Part shown: one piece after another, positions 46,476 to 57,652 of the stretch
Position numbering within the stretch: the first letter of the stretch is position 1
How the letters are laid out: each line of letters starts with the position of its first letter
Source of the DNA: Thinopyrum elongatum
Lineage: Eukaryota > Streptophyta > Magnoliopsida > Poales > Poaceae
DNA length: 64,000 nucleotides
Assembly (NCBI GenBank): GCA_011799875.1
Contig: CM022303.1
Span: 274,422,904 to 274,486,903, forward strand
Direction of reading: 5' to 3'
Program-made: the position numbers and the translations under genes
Notes under the pieces: generated by a model
The model's database searches: none
The model's input: only the letters and a program-made list of their open reading frames with translations
Told to the model about the DNA's origin: nothing

Positions 46476-46679
46476 ATGATACGTGTTTGTCACAGTAGGT
46501 CATGTTTTCTGTCATGCATGTACATCCATGACGATTTTACGGCAGAATCAAGATAGTCATACCTGTGCTGTCGTAGAAGTGTTCCATGACATTACCAAAA
46601 TTATCATCACGAAAGTGTCCAATTCCATGACGATAAATCGTGTATCATAGAAGTGCTTTCGTCAGGGGTAACCGACACG

Positions 46680-47443
46680 TGGCATCCACCGTAACGGGTC
46701 GTCGTTAAGCTATCGGGTTCCGGTTTGGATCCGATAACCCGTTAACAGCCAGGACCAATGGGGATTTTCCACGTGTAAAATCATCATTGGCCGGAGGAAA
46801 CATGTGTCGGCTCCTTGGTGGGCCAGATGTCATCCATCCAACGGAGGAGACATGCCTATGATACGTCGACATGTGGCAGGGCCCGACAGAGGCCCATATA
46901 GGTTAAAAAGGCCGGCCCAGTCAATGGCCCGTAGTATTTACTCAGGTACTAGTGGGCCAGCCCACTAACGACCTGCTTAAACATGGCCCATTTACGGCCC
47001 AAAGCCAGATCTGGCCCGTTATTTGTTCGCCGAGTATTTGGGCCCAATTACGGCCTAGTGACATTTCGGCCTTTTAGAGGCCCGATGTAGACATGGGCCC
47101 ATTTCAGCCCGGTGTGTCTTTCGGCCTAGGAATGGCCCGTGCTGCCCAAGGGCCTTATATGGTCTGACGTGACATCCGGCCCACAAACGGCCCAGGATGA
47201 AGGTGGCAACAGTTCAGCCCAACGTGAATTTGGGCCTGTTAAAGGCCAGTCGTATAATTCGGCCCGTTGATGCCTCTACTAAGCTTTCGGCCTCTTAAAG
47301 GCCCATGATATCAGTGGGCCAACTAAGGCCCAAGATATGTTTCGGCCTGGTAATGGCCCGTCATATAACTGGGCCAATAATGGCCCGGCATACATTTCAG
47401 CCTGCTAAAGGCCCATGGACGACTATTGAAAATTGAGGCCCAA
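46680..47443. repeat. CACTA subterminal repeat array, part 1
   Basis: Dozens of GGCCC/GGGCC motifs at ~15-30 bp spacing, often as TTTCGGCCT...AAAGGCCCA pairs. Subterminal arrays of this kind bind transposase in En/Spm elements; here that role is inferred. Continues at 60,524 after Tat-2. No gene. Confidence 0.7.
47439..47443. repeat. Target-site duplication of Tat-2 (left)
   Basis: CCCAA, repeated exactly at 60,519-60,523. Confidence 0.95.
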
Positions 47444-48240
47444 TGTTGGCGTACGACACCTATGGGATCCAAAGGACCCCTTTACGATTCGGCAGGGAGA
47501 GAGGTATGCACGAAGAGCAGAACTGAGGACCAACGCGAGGGGGATTTTTACCCAGGTTCGGGCTGCTGATCAGCGTAAAACCCTACTCCTGCTTTAGTTT
47601 ATTATCAGTGTTTTCGTCCCAGTTCTTGAAGCGCTTGCAATGAACAGCGTGTTCGTGCAGCGACTACGCATGCAGAATGGGCTGAGAGAGTGGCCTCCTC
47701 CAATAGCAGTTGCCTTGGGCCTCCTTTTATATGCTCAAAGGGGTCACCACAATGGCAAACTGTTGATATGCGAGGTGTAAAGTAGCTACAGGGTTATCAT
47801 ACCTAACCACTGACGGTTTAGGACCAATGCATTTAATGCACCATGAGGTGTCCGTTTAGGTGTCCTTACTTTCTTGGGGATGGAAAAAGGCGCCATCCCA
47901 TTAGCACCGCTTAAGCTCGCCTCCACTAGCGCCTCGCCACGCATCCAGAGATGGGACCAAAATATCAGGCTGGTCGCTGCGCTGGAGCGGTGGCACAGTG
48001 GCGGAACCTTATCGGATGCAAATCTTGCCGGGCTCCGCAGGCTACCCCGGCAAGATCTTGCCGGGGGCCGAGCCCCTGATCTCCAGTTCTCCTTATCTTC
48101 TGATCTTTGGCTTGAATGTCTCTTTGATAATCTTTGATTAATCTTTAGTTGTTCCCCCGACAAGCCTTGCCACAGGTATGGCTACAACTGCCCGTGCACA
48201 AGTATGGGGTACTAAAGGCCCAATATTTAGTACACCGACA
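47444..48240 (-). mobile_element. Tat-2 3' LTR
   Basis: 797 bp, minus strand from TGTCGGTGTAC at 48,240 to CGCCAACA at 47,444. TATA box near 47,732 (minus). Contains 53 bp, ending at the ATCA before TACCTAACC (~47,802), that is absent from the 5' LTR. Confidence 0.95.
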
Positions 48241-48638
48241 GGAGCCCCCGGGCCTAGGCCACACACGAGTGCGAGGCGTTGTTGGGCTAGGCCCAAACAG
48301 TACACGGGCACGCGTGGCAGGGGTTAACTGCTTGTAATTATTCCGCTTACTGGGCTTCCCCACTACGCGCGTTGAATGCGTGACATGGGAAGCGTGCGCT
48401 GAACGGCCGCGGCCGCAGCGCGCTTGTATAGGCATATTCACATTGGGCAGTAAAAGAGGCAGCCTCGCTCCTTCCTTGTAAAAAGGAATCCGCAGAGGCG
48501 TTACCCACTTACCCCCTCTTCTTTCCAATCTGGAATCCGCCATTACCTTCTCTCCCCCGAGCCCAGAGCAGAACATCTCCCTTTCCGCTCATCGCCTCCG
48601 CACCCGCTCCATCCTCGGCTTCCGCCTCCGTGATCGCC
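48241..48638 (+). promoter_or_regulatory. Polypurine tract (minus) and promoter/leader of the antisense gene (plus)
   Basis: 48,241-48,252 is the GGGGGCTCC-type polypurine tract of Tat-2 on the minus strand. Read on the plus strand, a TATA-like TTGTAAAAAGG lies at ~48,475, some 165 bp before the ATG at 48,639, followed by a C/T-rich leader. The box is weaker than the TATAAAAGG at the same place in Tat-1. Confidence 0.5.
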
Positions 48639-51600
48639 ATGCCGCCCAAGGCTAGCAGGGGAAAAGGCAAGGGCAAGGAGACAAAAGCCGATGTCCTGGA
48701 GAGCGAGCTGGCAAAGATGCGGAAGAAGTACGTCGTCTTTGTTCCGACGCTCGACGCGAAAGCCTTGAAGAACTGGTACCAGTACATGTGGGCAAGGGGG
48801 ACGCAGGCTCACCCCGCGACTCGCGTGGCCCCAGGTTCTTCTTCCAAAGACGGACCAGATAAATATCCCTTCTTCATCGCTTACTTTTATTGCGGGCTCT
48901 GTCCTCCATTCTCCGATTTCTTTATTGACATCATGTACACATACAGCTTCCGTCTTCTGGATTTCACGCCGAATGCCGTAACATGCATGTCTATCTTTGC
49001 TCATCTTTGCGAAAACTTTGCCAGAGTAGTTCCCAACACTGCCCTCTTCCACCATTACTTTGTTCCTCGCATCCAAAAAGGGGATGCCCTTTCCGGTTCT
49101 ATCGCCTGGATCCCAAGGGCATGGAACAAGGAGATATATCCAGATGGGGTTTACCGTGAGAAGTGGGAAGAATGGCGGTCCAAGTGGTGCTGGATCAAGG
49201 AAGCAGATCCCCATCCATTATGTTCGCCCCGACAGCAGAAAGTGGTCCGTGGCGAGGACTAGAGTAATCTCGATGCTCAAGATGACAAGCTCATGATCAC
49301 CACCACCAGCATCCTCCGTTTGCAAGCTGCCGGGCTCACAATAGAGATGATTGGCTCTGACTTCCTTCGCCGCCGCATCGCCCCTCTGCAGAATAAGGGG
49401 AGACCAGCTTGGGAGTTCCAGAACGCGGCAGATATCATGAGGCTGCGCCCCGGACTAAACAGTAACTTGACAATCATGCAGCTTGCCGCTCTCCGCCACA
49501 GGCTATTTCAGCGCGAGGACAAGCATAAGTTGCCGGTGGGAATTATCCCTTTGTGCAACAACTCTGCCCTGGGGTCAATCATCGCCACGATGCCAATATT
49601 CAACACCCGTGGCCTTGACGCGACCTGGGTCGAGCCATCTGCGGAGCAGGCACAAAAATTCTTCGACAACTTGTCGGAGAGGGCCATCCAGGAAGAAACA
49701 AAACTCGTCCGCGCCACCACTGATGAAGAAGTGGCGTATATTGCCACTAGGGTGGAAGAGGCGAATCTTGCCGTGGAGGCCGGCAGTGTCGACTTCACGG
49801 AATGGGAAACCAGTGATGCAGAGGTCATTTTGGAAGAGAATCCTACCGGGGAGGATAAGGCTGCCGGGGAACAGAGCGGAATAGCCGCCGAAAGCTTATC
49901 TGATGAGGACGCGACCGAAGAACAGCCACAAGAGGAGCCCCCAGCTCCAAAGAGGGCGAAGCGTGTCCTTCGGAAAGCCGTCTCTGGTGCCCCAGCAAAT
50001 CAATCTTCTTCGAGCAATGATGCTCCCGGCAAGAAGGCGGCCGGCAAGGCTGCACCGCGGCAAGGAGTTCGACAGCAACCCGTGCGGCGCACGAGACACA
50101 CACCTACGGCAACCACTGGGGTGGCAGGGGCGTCTCACGCAACAGCACCAGAGGTTGAGGCGGCAGAGCCACGCCAACCCCCTGCACCTGCTACAGCCAA
50201 GCGACCCAGGACCCCTCCTCCGCCTCCCTGTATGGACGCCGCAACGGAGGTCGATTTCGACATCTCCAGTTTCAGCCCAGAACGAGAAGAGGAAGAGTAA
50301 ATATCCTGTCACAGCCTTTATCTCCCAAATTCTGAATTCGATTGATCTCATTGCCTTGCTTTGTCTTGTCTCTGCAGTGATGCAGAAACTTTGGCAGAAA
50401 GGATGGCGAAGAGGGCGAAGATTTCCACGGGCGACGAACCCCCGACAGGCTCTGCAGGCGTGCCAGAAACTATCATCATCAGCCCGGAGCTTAGCCCTCA
50501 ACGCAGCCCCCAGCGGAGCCCCCAGTGTGAGTTCACTACTCATTTTCCGCTGGCGAGTGCTGAGGTTTCTACCTTTGCCACTGATATCTTTGGGCTTGCA
50601 GGAGAAGAAAAACAACAGGGAGAGTCATTGGAGGACGCCCCCGACGTGCCGCCTCCGTCAACCACGTCACCAGCAAGCGCATCTCCAGCAAGAGCTCCTA
50701 TCGATGAGCCTACGTTGGTATAGGAGGAGCCGGCAAACATGGGCACCGGCAACCTTTTCCCGGTAACCAATGTTGCCGGGAGGGGTGAAACTACCCCCCA
50801 TAGCTCGACGCAGGTGACTACTTGCCTCAGAGCACTTGTTATTCTTTCCTATTATATATATATATATTTTTGAACTTCAATCTTGACCTCATTTTGTTTT
50901 CCCTCCAGAATTCCCTATAACGGAACACATTGAGGTCGACGTTGTCATCGAGGAGACCGCCAGAGATGCTGCCGCCGAAGCCGACAAGATCGCTGCTAGC
51001 GAGGCCGCCAAGGAATCTGCCGAGAGGACCGGCGAGGAGACTGATGACCATACTGACGGTGTTTCTGCCACAGGAGCGCCAGGCGCTACACCGGCCACAG
51101 AACCCCCAGCCACTGGTGAGACGATTGTCAAGGATCGACCATCGACATCTAAGGCCCCCTCGTCGAGCAAATATCTCAAGGTTGGCGACAACCTATTCGT
51201 CAACTTGCCGGGGACGGCAAGTATTGGAGTGCCGATCGAAGGGGAAACTTTTGATGAAGAAATCATCATCACTATTGGGCTCGAGATCGTCGATGAACCA
51301 AGCGCCAGCAGCAGCAAATCTGAAGAAGATCAGCTCCTTCAGGCCATGGGCGATAATTTCTGCAAGCTCCAAGCGCTCCACCATGCTTGAAAGGAGAAGG
51401 TAGACTCCAGAGCTGCAGTCGTCGAAGCAGCCGAGGCGGATTTCGAAAAGCACATTGAGCAAATGCAGATCCAGCACGCCGAGGCCCTTCAGGAGTTGGC
51501 TGCCAGCCGAGAACAAGTGAGCCAAAGCTGGACGGAGCTCCTCCTGAGGCAATCCGACATAGAGAAGGCGCAAGAGGAAGTGCGCAAAGGATTGCCGCTG

Positions 51601-52556
51601 AGGATGCTCTCTTGACGGAGCACCGCATTGGGCTTGACGCTCACGAAGAAGATCTTGCCGCGTGCGAGCAGGCATTTGCTTCCAAGCTCCGTGGCCAGGA
51701 CGAAGAAATCGAAAAGCTTGTCGCGCAGCTGACCCAGGAGCTGGAGCGGAAGCACAAGGAGGCGCTCGAAGCTTCAACTGTAGATCATGCCAGCAAGCTC
51801 AAGGAAACCATCGATGCTGCCGAGGCCACAGAGGCTGCCAAGAATGAGCTGAGCAACAAAGTGAAGAAGCTGGAGGCGGATCTTGAGGAACACAGCAAGG
51901 AGCTTTCGACACTCAAAGGTGACAGCGAGAAAACACTCCACAGCCTGGCGGAGATGCAAATTGCTATATCCGACAAGACCAAGCAGCTCTCTTCAGCCAA
52001 CGATGCCATTGCCAATCTGAGGCTGAAGCTAACCACACTGGAAAAGTCTCTTGAGGACGGCAGGGCCCGCGAGAAGGCCCTGAGCAAAGATCTCGAGAAT
52101 GAGAGGAACTTGCTTAAGAGCGCTGCCGCTGCCCAAATTGACTATGAGAAGGGTGTGAAAATCTGGACTGATCGCCTCGTCGACACCGCGGAGAAGCTCA
52201 CAGCACAACTGTCAACCATGGGCCAGGATGGCCTGCAAAACTTCAGGTATTCCTCTGAAGAAAGGATATCCTCGAGCGCCAGGCTGACCATGTTCTTCGA
52301 AAGCATCATTGATGCTCTGAAGCTGCTCCAGTCCAACCGAGCGACCCAACTGGCCAATGAATCCCGCAAGCTTTGCCAGGCCATCCTCCACAAGGTTCTC
52401 ATCAAGGTGGCGCATAAGAACCCTGGCGTTGATCTCACCAACGTGCTTGACCGCTTGCCGAAGGATGCAGATCTCAAGGCACTTGAGGAGCTTGTCACGC
52501 CCATCCTTGAGAAGGTAGATTCAATCAAGAGGGTTGAAGGCCAGCGCAGGGACTAG
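48639..52556 (+). pseudogene. Antisense cargo of Tat-2: PF04195-type protein with coiled-coil tail
   Basis: Opposite-strand gene in several exon-like blocks. Block 1 (48,639-50,296): basic start MPPKASRGKGKGKE, then the 'putative gypsy type transposon' region (PPFSDFFIDIMYTY, LLDFTPNAVTCM, FAHLCENFARVVPN, HHYFVPRIQKGD), one TAG at 49,260, and an Ala/Pro/Arg-rich tail. GTAAAT at 50,297 and ...TCTGCAG at 50,377 bound an 81 bp intron whose removal keeps the frame into DAETLAERMAKRAK. Further intron-like gaps are 50,527-50,601 and 50,814-50,908, but those junctions do not keep a clean frame. The last block (50,909-52,556) is a long coiled coil (heptad-like Leu/Lys/Glu, 51,400-52,230) with one frameshift near 51,600, ending in a helical domain (VDLTNVLDRLPKD). 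The family's function is unknown. Several private stops mean it is not intact. Confidence 0.75.
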
Positions 52557-53329
52557 CCGTCTCATTTTCCCTTGCCGCCACCACTCCATGCCAAGGACAA
52601 TTTAGCCTTAGGTTAGAACTGCGGCAACTACTGATGTAATATAACTTGCTATGATTGAGTACATGCATGCTATTTCTCCTGCCCAATTTCTTTCCGCATG
52701 GTACATGCCCTACGCTCACTGGAAACTTGCCGGCGCGCAACCGGCCGCGAGCGCTGGGTGCGGGACTTCAGCAAAACACCTTGGCATTCTTGGTAAAGCC
52801 ACTTAGACTATTGAGCGGACTCGAAACAAGACAAGGGCGCAACCAATCATGACAAGGGTTCCTTCGCGTGTAGGTTTTCCATACAAGGGCCGAAATCGTC
52901 TAAAGAAAAATAGCCTGATAGTAAAAATTTAAAAAGAACTTGCTCAAAGTTTCGCAACTTAGCTTTCTGTCGCTGTACTCCTTCCGGCAAGACATCAATT
53001 CTGAACATCGCCCATTGGTATCCATACCTTCCTCCCCCCCCCAGCAAACTTGTGCGCGAAGGAACCTTCTATCCTTTGAGAAAAAGAAAGAAGAGAAAAT
53101 AGAGATATGGAACCTTGGAGGTTCGTTAATGCTTATTAGGAGCAAGTGTCACACAATATCTCAGACAAGCATGCATATATATAAACATGGAGATCAACAA
53201 GAAATGTACAACACTTAAGCTTATTCAACTGCGCACAAGGTCTGTGCCTGGCTTTGTACAAAGGATTATATGCCTTGCCGGCAAGACTCGTACAAAAGGA
53301 GGTTGTCGGGGGCCCCCGACAATCGCGCC
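52557..53329. other. Tat-2 region between antisense gene and integrase
   Basis: 770 bp, mostly AT-rich, likely 3' untranslated sequence of both converging transcripts. A poly-C run at 53,033. No gene. Confidence 0.4.
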
Positions 53330-56300
53330 TTATGGGTAGAACTTGCGAAGATGTTTGATATTCCAAGAGTTGTTCACTGGAACGCCATCCTTGGTCTCCA
53401 GGCGGACAGCGCCGGGCCTAGTGACTCGTACTACCCGATAAGGGCCTTCCCACTTTAACGTTAACTTGTTTGAATTCTTGGCGGACTGAATCCGCTGAAG
53501 AACAAGGTCGCCTTCCTCAAGACTTCGGGCATGAACTTTGCGGCTATGGTAGCGGCGCAAAGCTTGCTGGTAGCGTGCAGCTCGCACAGCAGCCTGAAGA
53601 CGATCCTCCTCAAGGAGCACAACGTCATCTTGCCGCAGTTGCTCTTGCTCAAGCTCATCATAAGCGAGCACATGAGGTGACCCGTATATGAGTTCCGTGG
53701 GGAGAACTGCTTCCGCTCCGTACACCAGAGCGAAGGGTGTCTGGCTAGTGGCTCGATTTGGTGTCGTTTTGATTGACCAAAGAGCCGCCGGCAACTCATC
53801 AATCCAGCGCCTTCCACACTTTTTCAGCTTGTCAAAAGTCCTGGTCCTGAGACCGCGCAGCACTTCAGCATTAGCCCTCTCCACTTGGCAGTTGCTTCTC
53901 GGGTGAGCAACAGAGGAAAAACAGATTTTGCCGCCAAGATCCTGGACGTATTGCATGAAGGTGCGACTTGTGAATTGTGTGCCGTTGTCGATGATGATCC
54001 TGTTGGGCACACCGAAACGGCAAACTATTCCTTTAAAGAACTTGATGGCTGATTGTGCTGTCACCTTCCTCACCGCTTCCACCTCCGGCCACTTTGTGAA
54101 CTTGTCGATTGCAACATACAAGTACTCAAAGCCCCCGGTTGAACGGGGAAAAGGGCCTAGTATGTCCAGCCCCCAGACCAAAAATGGCCAGGAGAGAGGG
54201 ATTGTCTGAAGAGCTTGAGCTAGCTGATGCGATTTCTTTGAATGAAACTGGCACGCTTCACACTTGGTTACTAGTACAGCTGCATCCTGGAGAGCAGTGG
54301 GCCAAAAGAAACCTTGTCGGAATGCCTTTCCGACAAGCGCTCTTGACCCTATGTGAGAGCCACATATGCCTCCATGTATCTCTGCCAACAGCTCCAGTCC
54401 ATCCTCCCGAGGAATACACTTCAATTTCACACCGTTCAGTCTCTTCTTGTACAGAACGCCATCGACGAACTGGTACAAGCTAGACTGACGGGCTACTTTC
54501 TCCGCTTCTTCCTGCTCCTCAGGAAGTTCTCCTGTCTGAAGCAAATGGACAATGGGTTGTGCCCATGCTGGAGCCTGGGGCTTGACAACTAGGACTAAAG
54601 GCATCTCTTCTGTCGGGGGAAAGTTTGCCTCGACAGCAAGGGCCTGAGCTTCTGCTGGAGCCTGTCGTTCCCCGGCAGGCTTGCCGCTGACCCCGGCGAC
54701 TTCCTTGTCGACGGCTCCCGGGAGCTCTGCCGGAAAGTACTGACCAGAATTCAACTTCCTTCTCTTTTCTTGCCTCATTGATGGCGCTACAGATGGTAGA
54801 GTTAAATGGAGCACAAAAGTTCCTGGTTCCACAGGCAACTTGAGGGCAGCGTGCTTTGACAGGTCATCAGCAATACTGTTTTCGGCACGAGGAATGTGCT
54901 TTGTTTGCAGACCGTCAAAGTGCTCTTCCATTTTTCTCACTTCATCCACATAGGCTTGCATCAATGGACTCTGATAATCTTTGTTGACTTGCCTGACAAC
55001 AAGCTGCGAATCGCCTCTGATGATGAGCTTCTTGATACCAAGGTCTGCCGCGATCCTGAGACCGGCAAGCAGGCCTTCGTACTCCGCAGTGTTGTTCGTC
55101 GAGCTCTCCCGGGGAAAATGCATCTGAATTACATACTTGAGGTGCTCTCCGGTGGGTGCGACAAGCAGCACGCCAGCACCGGCGTCTTGCAGCGAGAAAG
55201 CCCCGTCAAAGTACATAATCCATTCTTGATTTGTTTCCTTGCCGAGAAGAGTCGTTTCTTGAATCTCTTCGTCTGGCGTTGGGGTCCATTCCGCAATGAA
55301 CTCCGCCAAGGCTCTGCTCTGAATTGCTGAAGTACTTTCAAACTTGAGACCAAAGCTTGACAATTCCAACGCTCACTCCACAATCCTGCCGGTTGCCTCT
55401 GGATTTCGCAAAATCCGCTGTAACGGGAAGCGAGTGACGACGGTAATCTCATGTGCTTGAAAATAATGGCGCAGCTTCCTTGAGGACATGAGAAGACCGA
55501 AGAGCAGCTTTTGCACACCAGAGTATCTTGACCTAGCTCCCTGTAAAAGGGAGCTGACAAAATAAACTGGGCGCTGCACCATCTTCCTCTTTTGCACTGA
55601 TTCCTCTGACTGCGCAAATCCTGTCTTACCGGTACCAGACCTTGCCGGGGAAGATCCCGGCACGTCACTTGACGGTTCTGCCGCTGCCGTTGCCTCGTCG
55701 TCGGCTTTTCTCTGTGCCACTAACATAGCACTAACCACTTGATTTGTTGCCGCTAGATACAACAGCAACGGCTCTTGTGGCCTAGGCGCGACTAGCGTCG
55801 GCGGAGTGGAGAGGTACCTCTTCAAATCCGGCAGCGCTGCCTCCGCTTCAGGAGTCCATCTCATTGGACCTGCCTTCTTCAAAATTTTGAAAAAGGCCAG
55901 GGCGCGCTCAGCGGACTTGGAGATAAACCTGCTTAAGGCAGCAACGCAGCCGGCAAGATGACGTACATCCTTGACGCGTCTTGGCGCCTCAATCTGCTCA
56001 ATAGCTTTGATCTTGTCGGGGTTCGCTTCGATCCCTCGCTGAGATACAAAGAACCCGAGAAGCTTGCCAGAAGGGACGCCAAACACACACTTCTCAGGAT
56101 TGAGCTTTAAATTGATCTTGCGCAGATTTGTAAATGTCTCTTCTAGATCTTGAATGAGCGTCGCTTTATCCTTGGTTTTGACCACTATGTCATCCATGTA
56201 TGCTTCCATATTTGTATGTAGCTGAGGTTCAAAACCAATTTGGACCGCTCTCGCAAATGTAGAACCAACACTTTTCAACCTGAAAGGTATCCGTATAAAG

Positions 56301-56782
56301 CAATACGTACCACATGGGGTGATAAATGCGGTATTTTCTTCATCTTCTTTTGCCATGAAGATCTGATGATATCCCGAGTAGGCATCCAGGAACGACAGTG
56401 GGTCACAACCAGCAGTGGAGTCCACAATCTGGTCAATGCGTGGCAAGGGGAAAGGATCTTTTGGACAGGCTTTATTGATGTTTGTGTAATCAATACACAG
56501 CCTCCATTTTCCATTCGCCTTGTGCACCACAACCGGATTGGCCAACCATGTTGGGTGAAGCACTCCTCTGACCAAACCTGCCGCTTCTAGCTTCCTGATT
56601 TCTTCGGCAATGAATTCTTGCCGCTCCAAGGCTTGCTTCCTCACCCTCTGCTTGACGGGTCGCGCGTGAGGACAGACAGCAAGGTGGTGCTCAATTACCT
56701 CCCTGGGAACACCGGGGATGTCAGATGGTTGCCATGCAAACACATCGACATTCGCCCGCAGGAAGGCAACGAGCGCGCTTTC
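53330..56782 (-). pseudogene. Pol of Tat-2: RT, RNase H, second RNase H, integrase
   Basis: Single frame, broken only by TGA at 55,371-55,373 where relatives have Trp. RT: VRGVLHPTWLANPVVVHK, SFLDAYSGYHQI, AYMDDIVVKTK (YMDD), KLNPEKCVFGVPSGK. First RNase H: RPVYFVSSLLQGARSRYSGVQ, RHYFQAHEITVVT. Archaeal-type RNase H: acidic residues in YFDGAF, AEYEGLLAG, RGDSQLV and SIADDLSK, all present. Integrase: HHCC finger (EIHGGICGSH ... KCEACQ), Asp in WGLDILGPF, Asp in IIIDNGTQF, Glu in VERANAEVL: a full DDE triad. The tail ends HLRKFYP at 53,330 without a chromodomain. Apart from the one Trp-to-stop change the enzymes look competent. Confidence 0.9.
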
Positions 56783-57652
56783 CTATTTGTCATCTAGGGT
56801 GGAACTTATGGTGAAAGTTCCTCCTATTCCGTCCTCCTTGACGAGCACCTTCTAGGTCTCTGGTGGAGTAAGCTTGGACTTCTTGTTCTTGCTGGTGGAA
56901 CTCTCTGGTGCGTCCTCAACGGAAGCGCAGCACTCTAAGGAGGTGCGCTTGCCGGGGTTTGCGCCAGAGACCTTGCCGGTCTTCTTCTTCTTCCCCCCAG
57001 GAGTTCCAGCGGCAGGAGCAGATGCCTTGACGGCAGGTGCTGCGGCTGCCTCCCGGTATAGTTGGTCGGTACAGATAAGTGCATCCTTCTTGTCGGAGTG
57101 GATAGTGATGACACTTATCGGTCCGGGCATCTTTAACACATTATACGCATAGTGTGATGCCGCCATAAACTTGGCCAGCGCTGGGCGGCCAAGGATCCCA
57201 TTGTATGACATAGGGATCTTGGCGACATCGAACACTACCTTCTCTGTCCTGTAGTTGAGCTCGCTACCAAATGTTACCGGTAGCGTAATCTTGCCTTTTG
57301 GCTGGGTCCTTCCTGGATCGATCCCTTGAAACATGCATGTTTCCTCGAGATCTTCATCAGGAATTTGCAGCTTCTTGAGCACGTCCGGTGAGATTAAGTT
57401 CAGCCCGGCCCCGCCGTCAACCAGCATTTTTGTCACCTTGAGGTTGCGGATTGTTGGTGAGACCAACAAGGGCAAGCACCCGACCGCAGTTGTGCGATCA
57501 GGGTGATCCTCGGCGTAAAAAATGATAGGCGTGCTGGACCACTTTAAAGGTTTCCGTGCGTCAAACGATGGCTCCGTAGCATTAACCTCACGCACCCACT
57601 GTTTAAGTCGGTGGTGAGAAGAATGTAATGAAGCGCCCCTGTCAATACACAT
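56783..57652 (-). pseudogene. Protease segment of Tat-2
   Basis: In frame between gag and RT. SPTIRNLKVTKMLVDGGAGLNLIS carries the active-site Asp, and GILGRPALAKFMA the later conserved turn. A basic linker (GGKKKKTGKVSG) follows. Two TAG codons end it: 56,852-56,854, where Tat-1b has Lys, and 56,783-56,785, at the same place as the TAG of Tat-1b. After the second the frame stays open into RT. Confidence 0.8.

Noticed and set aside
48543..49214. Minus-strand 223-residue frame
   Set aside because: Mirror of the PF04195-type antisense gene on the plus strand; no domain and poor composition.
49896..50766. Overlapping 239 (minus) and 287 (plus) residue frames
   Set aside because: Shadows of the Ala/Pro/Arg-rich tail of the same gene in other frames; no intron logic fits them.
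51193..51777. Minus-strand 194-residue frame
   Set aside because: Shadow of the coiled-coil coding block.
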